Source of the DNA: Aspidapion aeneum
Taxonomy: Eukaryota > Arthropoda > Insecta > Coleoptera > Brentidae
Assembly (NCBI GenBank): GCA_963576565.1
Contig: OY755039.1
Location: 134,250,095-134,314,094, forward strand
Length of the DNA stretch: 64,000 bases
Reading direction: 5' to 3'
How positions within the stretch are numbered: the stretch's first letter is position 1; each line of letters opens with the position of its first letter. This document shows positions 53,064 through 64,000 of the stretch, piece after piece. Below the pieces are notes generated by a model. The model did no database searches. It saw nothing but the letters and a program-made list of their open reading frames with translations, and was not told where the DNA came from. The translations under genes and the position numbers were made by a program.

Positions 53064-55340
53064 TTTTTATATTTATTTAAAATATAATATTTAAAAAAAA
53101 ATCAAAATAGTATTTTTACACCAAGGGATAAACAACAACTTGAGGAAGGTAAATACCTCGCACCTCAAAAAATAAGACATTTTTATCACAAGGTTTGTCT
53201 GAACTGATAACAACCAATGTACACTTTTTTTAATTGCCTCTTATTTTTCACACATTTGAAGAATTTAAAGAAATGTGTTTCTTTAGGATTATGCGGACTA
53301 CGCAAATTTAAAAGGACATTTAAGTGGACAATGCGTTTGTAGGTACATAAAATGCCTGTAAACAAAAAAAAAATAGATTTGCAACTATCTATAATAGCTT
53401 GTCAAACAAGTTACTAATTGCAATTCGTTATGTGAAATTCTGAAGCAATAGATTCCTCCAAAGCCGTATTTATTTGAGGCAGAATTCGCATACCTCACTG
53501 CACAGCCACGTATATGTACAAGCATACGTATGTGTACGTGCCACACAAAAGCGTTTAATTACGCGACGCATGAATTTCAAAACGACGATCGGTCCCGCCC
53601 GAGTTATTCGTCTTTTCCGATCGTCGCCGACTTGCTCAAGTTACTTTCTGAATGGAAATATTGCTTTCTCAATGATATGATGATAAATTGATTTCTCAAG
53701 TTTGTTTACTTGGGGTTGAATAAAAGAAAATGCACAAGCATAAAAATTATCATGTAATTTTGATCTTGTAGAAAAAGAACCGCTCTACAATTTTGCGTTT
53801 ATATATTTTTTTGTTGACGCTAGTAATTTTCCAGATAATTGACGCAAAAACGGCGCAAGGCTCATTTTTTGTAAGCGCTGAAAACTATTCTTATTTTTAG
53901 AGGTCATTTATGAACGTTGGGTGGAAGACACGCAAGTCAGAGTTATAGTTTACGTGCAAAACGCAAAAACCCGTCTCCTTTGAGGGGTGGTTTTTTTAGC
54001 AAAAGAGGATGAAGCTCCCCCGGGAGGGTGGGAACTCTTTGGATCTGTATTCGGGTTTTTTCTGGGAGTTCACAACCAAAATTTCAAAACTTTATACATT
54101 TTTTCTTGTAAAAAGTCTAATTTGTCTATACTATAAAATATCCTAAACAAAATTTGATAATAGTTATGAATATTTTCAAAAATAAAAAAAAAACAAAATA
54201 TTTAAAATGTTCAAAATTAAAAATATTTTGATAATTTTAAAATTATTAAAAATTGTAAAAGGTTTAAATATATATATATATTTTTTAATTGTACACAATT
54301 GATGAAGTAACCTAATCTAATGCTTTTTACATGAAACTGTGAAACTTTTAAAAACCTAATTATTACATGATTTTTTGGTAAGTTAAAAATGTTTATTGTA
54401 TATCTATATAAATCTTTTTTAATTAAGGGTAAACAAAATAAGAATTATACAGAAGATTATATTTTATTAAGGCGCAAAAAATTTGATAGGCCAAAAATAA
54501 CCCATTATCATGTTCCTCTGACAAGGGTAGAAGGATATATTTTATAGACCTGTCACCTCTGATTAGAACAAAAATAACATCGTTTACACCTCGTCTTATT
54601 TTACAATGTCGTAAATTCGAGACAATAAAACTAAGTACACAGACCCTACGGACAACGAAGATTTGTGCGAAATTCATCGATATTGAATAAAATGCGACAG
54701 CAGAGGTAGATAAGGTATTTACTAAGACGTTTCAAAACTGTCTCGATTAAAACCTGAACACCATTACTTACTAAAATCTTAAGACCTACACCAAGAGACC
54801 ATGATTTTAAGACCAGGTTCATAGACCTGAACAATAAGTGAAAAAAACAACCAAACGGAATTTTATTTTAGTTCCAGGGACTATATTTTTTTGAAGTCCT
54901 GGGACAAAAAAGAACAATTTTAGTCCCTGACATGAGAGACTAAAATACGTTTTCAGTCCTTGAATTAAGAAACTAAAATACGTTTTAAAAAACTGAAATA
55001 ACGAATAAGTGACAAATACGATTTTAGTTCCTAAAGTGGTTTAGCAAAACGTAATACCTGGAAGCGGAAATAACCTAAAGAAAAATTGCTTTATAATGGC
55101 ATTTTAAAAATAATATTTGACCACTTTTTCCTAAAATTTGTGTGAATCCTCAAAATTTTGTTTGGTTTCAAAATAAAAATAATTTAATATTTTGGTTTAA
55201 AAATGGTAGCAATATTTCAACCTCCAAACGTCACTAGGAAATGTCGAATAAAAACGGTGTAAGTCAGTATCATAAATAAAGACAATAGACAATGGTCCAA
55301 GTCCGAAATTTTATTTCTACACAATCATTATCTACGAGTT
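53064..55340. other. 2.3 kb without recognised genes
   Basis: A moderately GC-rich patch at 53,460-53,650 carries a 68-codon frame with no recognised domain. AT-rich elsewhere. TTTAGTTCC(T/A)-type phrases repeat at 54,870-55,040. Nothing bounded. Confidence 0.45.
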
Positions 55341-55344
55341 TCAA

Positions 55345-55850
55345 ACAAAGAGTTAAAATAGCGACTATTAAAATAGCGATGTAACAAAATATCGACTATC
55401 AAAATAGCGATATTTCGGTTGCGTTTTGGCATATAGTTCGACTAAAAGGTTTCTTCCTAAGTAATTTTTTCAAAAAAGAAACTTTCCTGACTTCTTTCTC
55501 GCGATCCTAGAGGGTGTGAATCCGAACCGAACCGAACCGAACCAGCATATTTTTTCACAAAATAACTCTCCAGACTTCTTTTCCGGAATCCTAGAGAGTG
55601 TGAATCCGAACCGAACCGAATTCGGTTCAGATCGCTCCGATTCGGTTCGGATTCACACCCTCTAGGATCCCGGAAAAGAATCGGGGAAGTTTTTTTTTAA
55701 AATAAGCTAGTATAGTCAAAATACCGCAGGATATAATAGCGCATTTCGGTTCGTTTCGGTTTGGATTGGTTTGATTTGGTTCGGTTTGGTTTGATTCGGT
55801 ATTTTAATACATCGCTATTTCGTTCCGGAGCCGCTATATACAGCTCTTTA
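55345..55850. repeat. AGCGAC minisatellite and inverted GAACC modules
   Basis: AAAATAGCGACTATTAAAAT units at 55,350-55,415 lead into two modules (CGATCCTAGAGGGTGTGAAT then CCGAACCGAACCGAACC, and again at 55,585-55,620), then the same module inverted (TTCGGTTCGGATTCACACCC at 55,630-55,665), and a GGTTC/GGTTT tract to 55,800 ending in TACATCGCTATTTCG. The whole forms an imperfect palindrome centred near 55,627. Confidence 0.85.
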
Positions 55851-56037
55851 TTCCGCACATTTTTGCTACTCTCATGTGTCTGCCATTTACCAAACGGTTT
55901 TGCCTGACTCGTCTGCTATATACCACTCTACTTCGGCTCGCGTCATTTGGCGGACGCGTCTTCTGCTTACAAATATGCGAGCGGGCTAGGAAGGTAATAA
56001 ATAAATAAATTCCATCCTTTTATTTTAATGCAATTAT

Positions 56038-56410
56038 TACAAGCTTTTATTTAGCTTCAGATGTTCTGTCTAACTATCTAACTAACTATCTATCAAATCT
56101 TGTGAAGCGTTTTTGACACACTTCTCATTATCCGATTTGGATGAAATTTGGTATACATATAGTGGTCCGATGACAATACAACAATAATGAAAAAATGTCC
56201 TCCCACCCCTACCCCCCACCCCCTTCCATAAAAAATGCGTTTTTGACACACTTCACTTCAAATGACTTTTATAAAATTTGGTATTTGCATAAAGGTCCGA
56301 TGGCAATACAGCCCAAACAAAAAATATATTTCTACCTCTACCCCCACCATCTCCTTCTCCCAATAGAAAAATGAGTTTCCAAACAACTCACGATCAGCGA
56401 TTTCATTATA
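56038..56410. repeat. Second copy of the 42.1 kb dispersed repeat
   Basis: Same lead sequence (AGCTTCAGATGTTCTGTCTA) and two ~127-bp units, ending GAGTTTCCAAAC(A)ACTCACG as at 42,690. The GCGGGCTAGGAAGGTAA tip lies just upstream at 55,980, as in the 11.4 kb repeat. Confidence 0.88.
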
Positions 56411-56492
56411 ATCTAGAATAAATACTTCTGTTCGGTTATTGAAGAAATATTTTCATTTAATAGAGTAGATAGCTGGGACTAAAAAGTAGAAA

Positions 56493-56936
56493 ATAAATTG
56501 GTAAATTTTTTTTAAGTCACAAGCTTTTATAAAATGCACTAAAAATTAAAAAATAATTTTCTAAAATTCTAATATTATCATAATAAAAAAAGCGATGGCC
56601 GCAAATCAAAGCATAAGTTAATCTAAATTTGTGATCTAAACACTTAAAGAATATTCAACATAGCAGGTCATCAAAGATATGTTTACCTACCATACCTATG
56701 TCAGAGAAATGCTGGGGTATCTTGGGTCGGGTTGGGTGGGTTTGGTACCTTAATTCTTGCAAATAGTGATATTTAATTGATACGGATATCTTATCGTGCT
56801 AACATCGTCAAAATTTCCATCAGTCGGCCATCGCTTGTATTATTATGATAATAATAGAATTTTAGAAAATTATTTTTTAATTTTTAGTGCATTTTATAAA
56901 AGCTTGTGACTTAAAAAAATTTTTTTACCAATTTAT
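56493..56936. mobile_element. Hairpin element with ~110-bp arms
   Basis: Arm 56,493-56,601 (AAGTCACAAGCTTTTATAAA ... GCGATGGCCG) is the reverse complement of 56,825-56,936 with few differences; the loop is about 223 nt. Non-coding; a foldback-type element. Confidence 0.87.
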
Positions 56937-57190
56937 ATAATACATAAAGTGAACAAAGTAAACATCGATGTAATATAACAACTGACAAGTGACTTTTAAG
57001 AAGTTCCAAAAATTATTTCTCGACTGGCATGATGTTATGGTTATCGCTATTTAAGATAACAAAAAATAGCCGTAACGGATTCCCATGTTAACATTTTGAG
57101 CGTTTCAAAATATCCCTAATGAGGTTTTCAGATATCATCATAGGCAATCACTGGGTATCGAGTATGATTATTATCTATTCATCATTGTCG

Positions 57191-58983
57191 TACCCAAGTA
57201 ACATTATTACCACTCAAGGTTTTATTAATTTGGTTCCTAGGTTATTTAGAGGGTGCTGTTATGGGTTTTAGGATCAATTTGGCTACATAAAGGTAATTTA
57301 TATTGCCAATTACCTAAAAGGGTGTTATACAACCAAAAAGTGATTTATAAAGGGAGTATAATAAACTGATATTCCTTCTGTTCCTTTTAGATACTTTTGG
57401 TTTCATGGATTTCTGATTTATAAAGATGGTCTTATAAAACCATTTTACCTAAAGTTTTTAAAAAGAAATAAATATAAACTTTGGTCATTTAGTTTTTTTC
57501 ATTACTTTATGTCATCACAAAAGTGTTTTATAATAGAGCTAAAATGTTATTTTATATCCTTTTGTTTTTATAGTTACCAGTAGTTTAAAAGTAAATATGA
57601 TTAGATAGGCGGCCATATAGAACCTAGTTTCCTTAAGGTTTTTAAGAGTGGTAAATATAAACTTTGACTTTTGTTTTTTGCCATTACTTTTTTAAAAAGG
57701 TTTTATAGGAAGGCTTAAAGGTAAACTTAATTCTTTTGTATTTATAGTTACCCAGAGCTGTATATTAAATATTATTTAAATAGGCGGCCATATAAAACCT
57801 TGTTTCCTTAAGGGTTCTAACAGAAGTAAGTAAATACTTACGTGTTTTATTTTTTTAGGTATTTCGTGTAAAAGTAATAGATATACCTAGGTACAGATTG
57901 GTACCTACCTATTGTAAGATTGATTATTTAAAGCCCAATAATTAATAATTGTTGAGTTTCCGTCCTCCTGGGTAGGACACTCAGGCCTAGATAAGGCATG
58001 TTTAGACGGCCAATATAAGAGGTTGCCCTCCAACCTGCAGGCACAACGAATATCATTGCACTGGCCCTCTCGATTGTGTCGAAATTTCACGATAAAAAAC
58101 ATTTAAAAGTGATGAATTATACGCTTTTAAACACTTTAAAAACAAATACAAAAAATTTAAGTGAGGTTATGTTGACTATGTTGTTCTTTTTTGTTGGTTT
58201 CATAAGGGCACTCAAAAATCCTTGTTGCGATACAGTAAGAAATAAAACCAAGTGACCACTATAAAACCATAATGGCGTATATAAATTTATTTAAAAAATA
58301 TTGTAAAGAGAAATAATTTATCTAGTCGTTTTAGCAGTGTTTTTTAACAATAATTTTACTTTAATTTTGATTTATGTAAACCAAACATACTTTTTTAATG
58401 GTGAATAGCGTAAATGATTTTTTTTTAATTTTAAATATTTGTTATTTTGTTATCAAAAAACTATTAAAAAGCATTCTTCAGCTGGCGCGCTTGTTTTGAG
58501 AGCTTTTCAGATACGATTTTATTAGAAACTGACATTTTTGGCAATTTTGTGACCTAAATTATTTTATATAGCCATTGTGAATCTAAAATATCGCCATAGC
58601 TTTTATAGGAAAACTTCTTTACTCTAAAGGTATTATGGTATTTAACAGAATCGCCAGGATACCAAATTACCAAATCTAGTTTTATCATAGGATAGAGGAC
58701 GTTTCTGAGTTGCTTTTAGAACCTGGCATAGCTTTAGGCTCTAAAAGGTTCTATACTGGTGGAACCGCTAGAGGGCAAAGCTGGAGTTTATTTCTTATGG
58801 TTTTATAGTGAGTTTAATACATAGGTGGCCACCACCAATTGGAGAGTCCCATTTAGGAGGTCTAAGGGGTATATAAGGGTAATGGGAACGTGCTAGCAAC
58901 CAAACATTGAAACTAATAGTTTTAAGGAAAGGCGCTGGCAACCTTTTAGCTTCTGATATAAATAAAGAAACGTTACTTGGGTA
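57191..58983. mobile_element. 1.8 kb non-autonomous TIR element
   Basis: Starts TACCCAAGTAACATTATTAC and ends AAACGTTACTTGGGTA, a 12-bp perfect TIR that extends imperfectly. The interior has repeated phrases GGCGGCCATATA(A/G)AACC and TTTCCTTAAGG (57,608-57,815). Terminal TA may be the target duplication. No transposase frame. Confidence 0.65.
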
Positions 58984-59098
58984 GTCTGTTGTACATTCTT
59001 TGATGGCTATACGAGCTAATTCTGGAGGAGCAAACCTGGCACACCCAGTTTCCTGCGATACCTTGACCGTTCCGCTTGCGATTTTCCCGTTTTGAGAT

Positions 59099-60061
59099 AT
59101 GCGCTATTCCTTAAAATTTTTATTTCAACCAGAACCCAATAGTGCCCAGTTACTTATATCTATAGGGGTAAAATTTACTTCCTCCTGTCTATTTAGATAT
59201 ATGGCTGAAGAGGCGGTCTGTCGAGCAAAACAGGCATGTGGCGCCGTAATTAATCTTATTTCAAAATCAAAGGTAAATAAATGGTCCACTAAATCAAAAC
59301 TATTTAACTCCTCAGTGCTTAGCACTGTGTCTCCTACAATCGCGGTGTGGGGGCCTAGGTACACGGATGTATTGAAGAGGATCCAATTAAGCTTTATCAA
59401 AAGAACTCTTTATCTACCAAGAACTACCTCTTCGTCTCTTATAAGGCTTGAAACTGGGTCGGCTCACATTGCTTGTTTGGTTTTTAAGTTTTGCCTTAAC
59501 TTTTTATTTAAAATCCTCGCAATGGATCGGGGCCGGCTGCCTTATATTTGCCTCATGAGACTTCAACTCCAAGACACTGACCCTAGATACAACTGGGCGC
59601 TCCAAATCAAATCTTCGTTTATCGATTTTGGAATGGGTTCTGTCTGGGACAATCTCAGCTTAGGGGTACTTAAATTAAACAAGGAGAAATTACTGAACAC
59701 TTTCCACAACAAATATTACCATCATTACTTAACTATCACCCAAAACTCAAACTATATGGTTTTCTACCCTTATTTAGCAATATCTCAAAAACCTGCAGAT
59801 CATCTTAATTCAGGTTTACCAATTGAAATGGTTAGATTTTTGTCCCAAATACGTCTAACTAATAAAAAATATTCAACGTTTTACTACAAAGGCTACTCAT
59901 ACGCAATCGATCACACTGAATACTGCTCAATATGGAACCTTGACAAGCATGAATCAGTCGAGCATATTTTAATAGAATGTCCACTCTATAGAGAGGTTCG
60001 ACCGGTTTCCAATGATCTCTATATATATAACTGGATAGGCCTTTACATATATGTAAAGTGA
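59099..60061 (+). pseudogene. Jockey-like LINE ORF2, C-terminal third
   Basis: A 320-codon open frame. Residues 20-110 contain GVKFTSSCLFRYMAEEAVCR, AKQACGAVINLISKSK and VLSTVSPTIAVWGPRYTDVL, KRIQLSFIKRTLYLPRTT, then LIRLETGSAH; this is the region after the RT catalytic core in a group of insect Jockey-like LINEs, in which a G-x-x-F, an A-x-x-A-x-G-A, and a VWG-x-x-Y-T-D-x-L-x-R-I-Q motif follow each other. Near the end, CSIWNLDKHESVEHILIECP is a C-x3-(..)-H-x4-C zinc-knuckle-like box. There is an in-frame stop two codons upstream of the first Met, and no RT core, so the copy is 5'-truncated. It abuts the TIR element ending at 58,983. Confidence 0.85.
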
Positions 60062-60800
60062 GGCAAAAATATTGATATTTTTTGTAGAGAGGGCACGCTG
60101 CGCAGGAGCTGCTACCTTTCCTTTTTCAATTTTACTCTACGATGATATTCTGTGGTTTTGAAAGTTCGCGGACGTTTGATTTTTAATTTATTACTGGATA
60201 TATACTGCGATTAGGTACAAACAAAGTTTTTTTAAATAATCAAAGCTACTTACTTCAAAAAAGAAAACGGCTTTTTTATAAAACTCGTTTTTACAAGCAA
60301 CACATCGTGTTCCCATTTTTTACTTTTGTTCAACAAAAACAATTTCAATAATATACTGACAGACACTTTAATGACAAATCACAAATAGGCCAGTAGAATA
60401 ACCATATTTTAAGGTAAAGAAAATATATTTACTAACAGGACTTAAAGCATTGGAAATTGTAGAGCGGTGAAAAACAAAGTTAAAAAAAAATGCGTGAGCA
60501 TGGGTTAGGTTTTGGGGGGTTCGGATCGGTTGGGTTTGGTTCGGTTCGGACACGGAATCGTAATATTGCGATTTACGGCGAAAGTTGACGTTGGAGAAAA
60601 AAGTAACACACAGAAAAGTTATAGGCCATAAAAATGTCTAAAACTTTTGTAAATTTCATATTTTACATAACCTCAAATAATTCAAGAAAAATTAAATAAA
60701 CCGTAATTTTTTTGTTTTTTTTTGCAAAAATAATGTCAGTTTAACAAAACTTGGTAAGAGTAGAGCTTTTTGGGTGTTTTGTATCCACAATATTTTACAA
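60062..60800. other. AT-rich stretch, GGTT(C/T)-rich patch
   Basis: GGTTCGGATCGGTTGGGTTT and neighbours at 60,518-60,550 are a short degenerate pentamer tract of the kind seen at 31,590. Otherwise nothing. Confidence 0.5.
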
Positions 60801-60839
60801 ACAAAAAAATTTTGAAGTTTCTAAGATTTTTGTTTTTCC

Positions 60840-62840
60840 GCTCAAAAAAAAGTATAGGGAAACCCATAAGACCAAAATGGCAAAACTTTGAAAATTCATA
60901 TTTTACAAACTATACAGTTTATCAAAAAAAGCACCGCGTTGCAGTATTGTGGCGGCATACGGATACGAAAAAACTACTGAGTGAGTTGAGATTCCAAAAA
61001 ACGTCATTTAGCGATTTTTAGTATAGGGAAACTCATAAGACCAAAATGGCAAAACTTTTAAAATTCATATTTTACAAACTATGCAGTTTATCAAAAAAAG
61101 CACCAAGTTACAGTATTGTAGAGTCATACAGATACGAAAAAACCACTGAGTGAGTTGAGATTCCAAAAAACGTCATTTAGCAATTTTCAGTATAGGGAAA
61201 CCCATAAGACCAAAATGGCAAAATTTTGAAAATTCATATTTTACAAACTATACAGTTTATCAAAAGAAGCACCGAGTTACAGTATTGTGGCGTCATACAG
61301 ATACGAAAAAACCACTGAGTGAGTTGAGATTCCAAAAAACGTCATTTAGCGATTTTTAGTATACGGAAACCCATACGACCAAAATGGCAAAACTTTGAAA
61401 ATTCATATTTTACAAACTATACAGTTTATCAAAAAAAGCTCCGCGTTGCAGTATTGTGGAGTCATACAGTTACGAAAAAACTACTGAGTGAGTTGAGATT
61501 CCAAAAAACGTCATTTAGTGATTTTTAGTATAGGGAACCCATAAGACCAAAATGGCAAAACTTTGAAAATTCATATTTTACAAACTATACAGTTTATCAA
61601 AAAAAGCTCCGCGTTGCAGTATTGTGGAGTCATACAGATACGAAAAAACCAACCGCATTTTTAGTATAGGGAAACCCATAAGACCAAAATGGCAAAACTT
61701 TGAAAATTGATGTTTTACAAACTATACAGTTTATCAAAAAAAGCACCTAGTTGCAGTATTGTGGCGTCATACAGATACAAAAAAACCACTGAGAGAGATG
61801 AGATTCCAAAAAACGTCATTTAGCGATTTTTAGTATAGGGAAACCGATAAGACCAAAATGGCAAAATTTTTAAAATTCATATTTTACAAACTTTACAGTT
61901 TATCAAAAAAAGCACCGAGTTGCAGTATTGTGGAGTCATACAGTTACGAAAAAACTACTGAGTGAGTTGAGATTCCAAAAAACGTCATTTAGAGATTTTT
62001 AGTATAGGGAAACCCATACGACCAAAATGGCAAAATTTTTAAAATTCATATTTTACAAACTTTACAGTTTATCAAAAAAAGCACCGAGTTGCAGTATTGT
62101 GGAGTCATACAGTTACGAAAAAACTACTGAGTGAGTTGAGATTCCAAAAAACGTCATTTAGAGATTTTTAGTATAGGGAAACCCATAAGACCAAAATGGC
62201 AACATTTTGAAAATTCATATTTTACAAACTTTACAGTTTATCAAAAAAAGCACCGAGTTACAGTATTCTGGCGTCATACAGATACGAAAAAACCACTGAG
62301 TGAGTTGAGATTCCAAAAAACGTCATTTAGCGATTTTTAGTATAGAGAAACCCATACGACCAAAATGGCAAAACTTTGAAAATTCATATTTTACAAACTA
62401 TACAGTTTATCAATAAAAGCACCGAGTTGCAGTATTGTAGCGTCATAGAGATACGAAAAACCACTGAGTGAGTTGAGATTCCAAAAATCGTCATTTAGCG
62501 ATTTTTAGTATAGGGAAACCCCAAATACCTTAAATGCTTTAAGGTATTTGGGAAACCCATAAGACCGAAATGGCAAAACTTTGAAAATTGATATTTTACA
62601 AACTATACAGTTTATCAAAAAAAGCACCGAGTTGCAGTATTGTAGCGTCATGCAGACACGAAAAAACCACTGAGTGAGTTTGAGATTCCAAAAAACGTCA
62701 TTTAGCGATTTTTAGTATAGGGAAACCCATAAGATCAAAATGGCAAAATTTTGAAAATTCATATTTTACAAACTATACAGTTTATCAAAAAAAGATTGAG
62801 TTGCAGTATTGTGGCGTCATACAGATATAAAAAAACTTAC
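60840..62840. repeat. Satellite array, ~169-bp unit, about twelve copies
   Basis: TAGTATAGGGAAACCCATAA starts recur near 61,019, 61,188, 61,357, 61,525, 61,658, 61,826, 61,995, 62,167, 62,337, 62,505 and 62,712. Each unit holds AAGACCAAAATGGCAAAACT, ACTATACAGTTTATCAAAAA, GCAGTATTGTGG(C/A)GTCAT and GAGATTCCAAAAAACGTCAT. One unit (61,525-61,657) has lost about 37 bp and another carries a palindromic insert (62,521-62,551). Non-coding. Confidence 0.95.
62521..62551. repeat. Palindromic insert in one satellite unit
   Basis: CCAAATACCTTAAA-TGC-TTTAAGGTATTTGG: 14-bp perfect arms. It follows GGGAAACC, and the satellite phrase GGGAAACCCATAAGACC restarts directly after it. Confidence 0.92.
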
Positions 62841-62849
62841 TTATATAAT

Positions 62850-63515
62850 TTTCAGCTTTACTGATTATTTCTGACAGGAGACTCAACACACCACCTCGTC
62901 TGAGAACGATTCCGAAAATTTATTTAATTCAAAATTAATTAAAAGTAGTATATGTTCTTTTTTTAAATAAAATAGGCTAAAACTAGGCTGAAAATTTTAA
63001 ATAATTCCTATTTGTGTGAAATCTACTTACTTTTATCCCATCTATAACCATCTATCTGCTTTATATCAGTGATAAAGTTATTTTCTACCTCGAACTCCGT
63101 AAACATTTTATCAACTCAAATAAAACCAAATGTCATCTGGACGCAAATAAAAATATCATAGGGGTCAGCAGTTTTATTTTCCCACCCTCTTTAGACTAAC
63201 CTACATTTACAAAGAAGGATTCAGGAAGGGGCCAAGGGGGCCCGGACCATTCCTTTATCAAATATAGTTTAAATTTTTTAGTATTAGTTGAAAATAGGAA
63301 ATTGTGGTCACTATCTTTGGGTTAGCTGAGCTTGTCGACGTGAAGAGCTAATGAAGATTACCACCGATCATATAGAAGATAATGGCAACATTCTGATAGT
63401 TACCATGCCTTAAAATTTGTTGTTTGCGATCCGGTTCCGGTTGTATCAAAAATATAAGGCGCTTCGTCCTGAGAACCATTCAAATAAAAGTTTTTTTTAT
63501 ATTATAAAAATGAAA
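62850..63515. other. No recognised feature
   Basis: Mixed-composition sequence, no long frame or bounded repeat on either strand. Confidence 0.5.
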
Positions 63516-64000
63516 GTAGTAGTAGTGTAGTAGTGGGGGGGTTGACCCGCAGGTCTGACAAGTAGGCCAGAGTAGGCCCTTTTTGCCATGCCCCAAGTCT
63601 GTCCCTTAACCCACTCTCTGCACTTCCCTTTGATGGTCGGGTAACTCATTGGGCCTTCCTGTTCTCTTTACAAAGTCCAGTAAGTCTGCCCATTTGAGCT
63701 TGTGCAGTTCTTCCTCGCTCAGAGTTGACGCTCCGAGTGCCTGTTGTCTCATCCTTGCGTAGGCCTCGCATTCTGCCACGAGGTGTCTTGATATCTCTTC
63801 TTCCTGTCCTCAGGCTGGGCAGGTAGGGTCATTCTCGACTCCAATACGTGTCATGTGCCTCCTCAACCGGTTATGTCCGGTTAGATTACCTATCAGCAGT
63901 CCGAGGTCTTTTCGTGTCCGTCCCAGCATCCATCTAATTCTGGTCGCTTTTGGACGGTCTACGAATTCTCTGGTCTGTCTGCAACCCGTTATAAAAATGG
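63516..64000 (-). pseudogene. R1/Jockey-type LINE ORF2 C-terminus, with stop in the zinc knuckle
   Basis: Read on the minus strand from 63,980: REFVDRPKATRIRWMLGRTR, then LLIGNLTGHNRLRRHMTRIG, VENDPTCPA-stop-GQEEEISRHLVAEC and EAYARMRQQALGASTLSEEE. The pattern L-T-G-H-x-x-L-R-x-H-x-x-x-x-G then C-P-x-C-G-x-E-E-E-x-x-x-H-x-x-x-E-C is the RNase H tail plus C-terminal zinc knuckle of R1/LOA/Jockey-type LINEs. The second cysteine codon has become TGA, so the copy is dead. It is followed by an ACT(ACT)n-like tail at 63,519-63,535 (plus-strand AGTAGTAGTGTAGTAGT). The copy runs off the right edge. Confidence 0.85.

Overview
This window looks like intergenic, repeat-dominated nuclear DNA of an arthropod, most likely an insect with a large genome. 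The reasons are its AT-rich base composition, many non-LTR retrotransposon remnants of kinds common in insects (RTE-like, CR1/Jockey-like), hAT and pogo-type DNA transposons, and about 1.8 kb of the pentamer TTAGG, the usual insect telomere repeat. I found no convincing host protein-coding gene, rRNA, tRNA or CRISPR array. Nearly every long reading frame belongs to a mobile element or is a translation of a simple repeat. Species cannot be fixed from this alone.

Layout. 1-9 kb: an RTE-like LINE scrap, a 2.2 kb inverted-repeat element carrying a small hAT insertion, a 1.36 kb GC-tipped foldback element, two small inverted-repeat elements and a ~140-bp tandem array. 9-19.4 kb: mostly featureless AT-rich DNA with one LINE 3' end. 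19.4-20.6 kb: a DNA transposon with 25-bp terminal inverted repeats (TIRs) and a transposon-type reading frame. 20.9-26.6 kb: a nest in which a pogo/Tigger-like element holds a broken two-ORF CR1/L2-like LINE, which itself holds an 83-bp-arm hairpin element and a hAT MITE with a perfect 8-bp target duplication. 28-34 kb: a candidate SINE, a PuCA-rich dispersed repeat, AGCGAC and GAACC minisatellites, and two same-strand TTAGG arrays split by a TIR-bounded insertion. 34-39 kb: LINE fragments, MITEs and a 5'-truncated RTE-like LINE with an uninterrupted 806-codon frame. 39-46 kb: a hAT element (perfect 8-bp target duplication) containing a 1.24 kb foldback element (perfect 9-bp duplication), a hAT deletion derivative with transposase C-terminus, and more LINE fragments.

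The most unusual locus is 47,611-49,525: six full or partial copies of an exactly 323-bp unit, four in one orientation and two in the other, inside a 15-bp target duplication. Each unit carries a 47-nt motif with the layout of a type I hammerhead ribozyme. This is the signature of an animal retrozyme (a small non-autonomous retroelement thought to be mobilised by Penelope-like elements). A 127-bp derivative at 35,122-35,248 has the same ends and its own 14-bp duplication.

50-64 kb: hAT, pogo-like and other MITEs, a second copy of the PuCA-rich repeat, GAACC modules, a 0.44 kb hairpin, a 1.8 kb TIR element, a Jockey-like LINE 3' half, a ~169-bp satellite of about twelve units, and the 3' end of an R1/Jockey-type LINE running off the right edge. 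The elements do not act together as a pathway; the window is a record of successive nested insertions.
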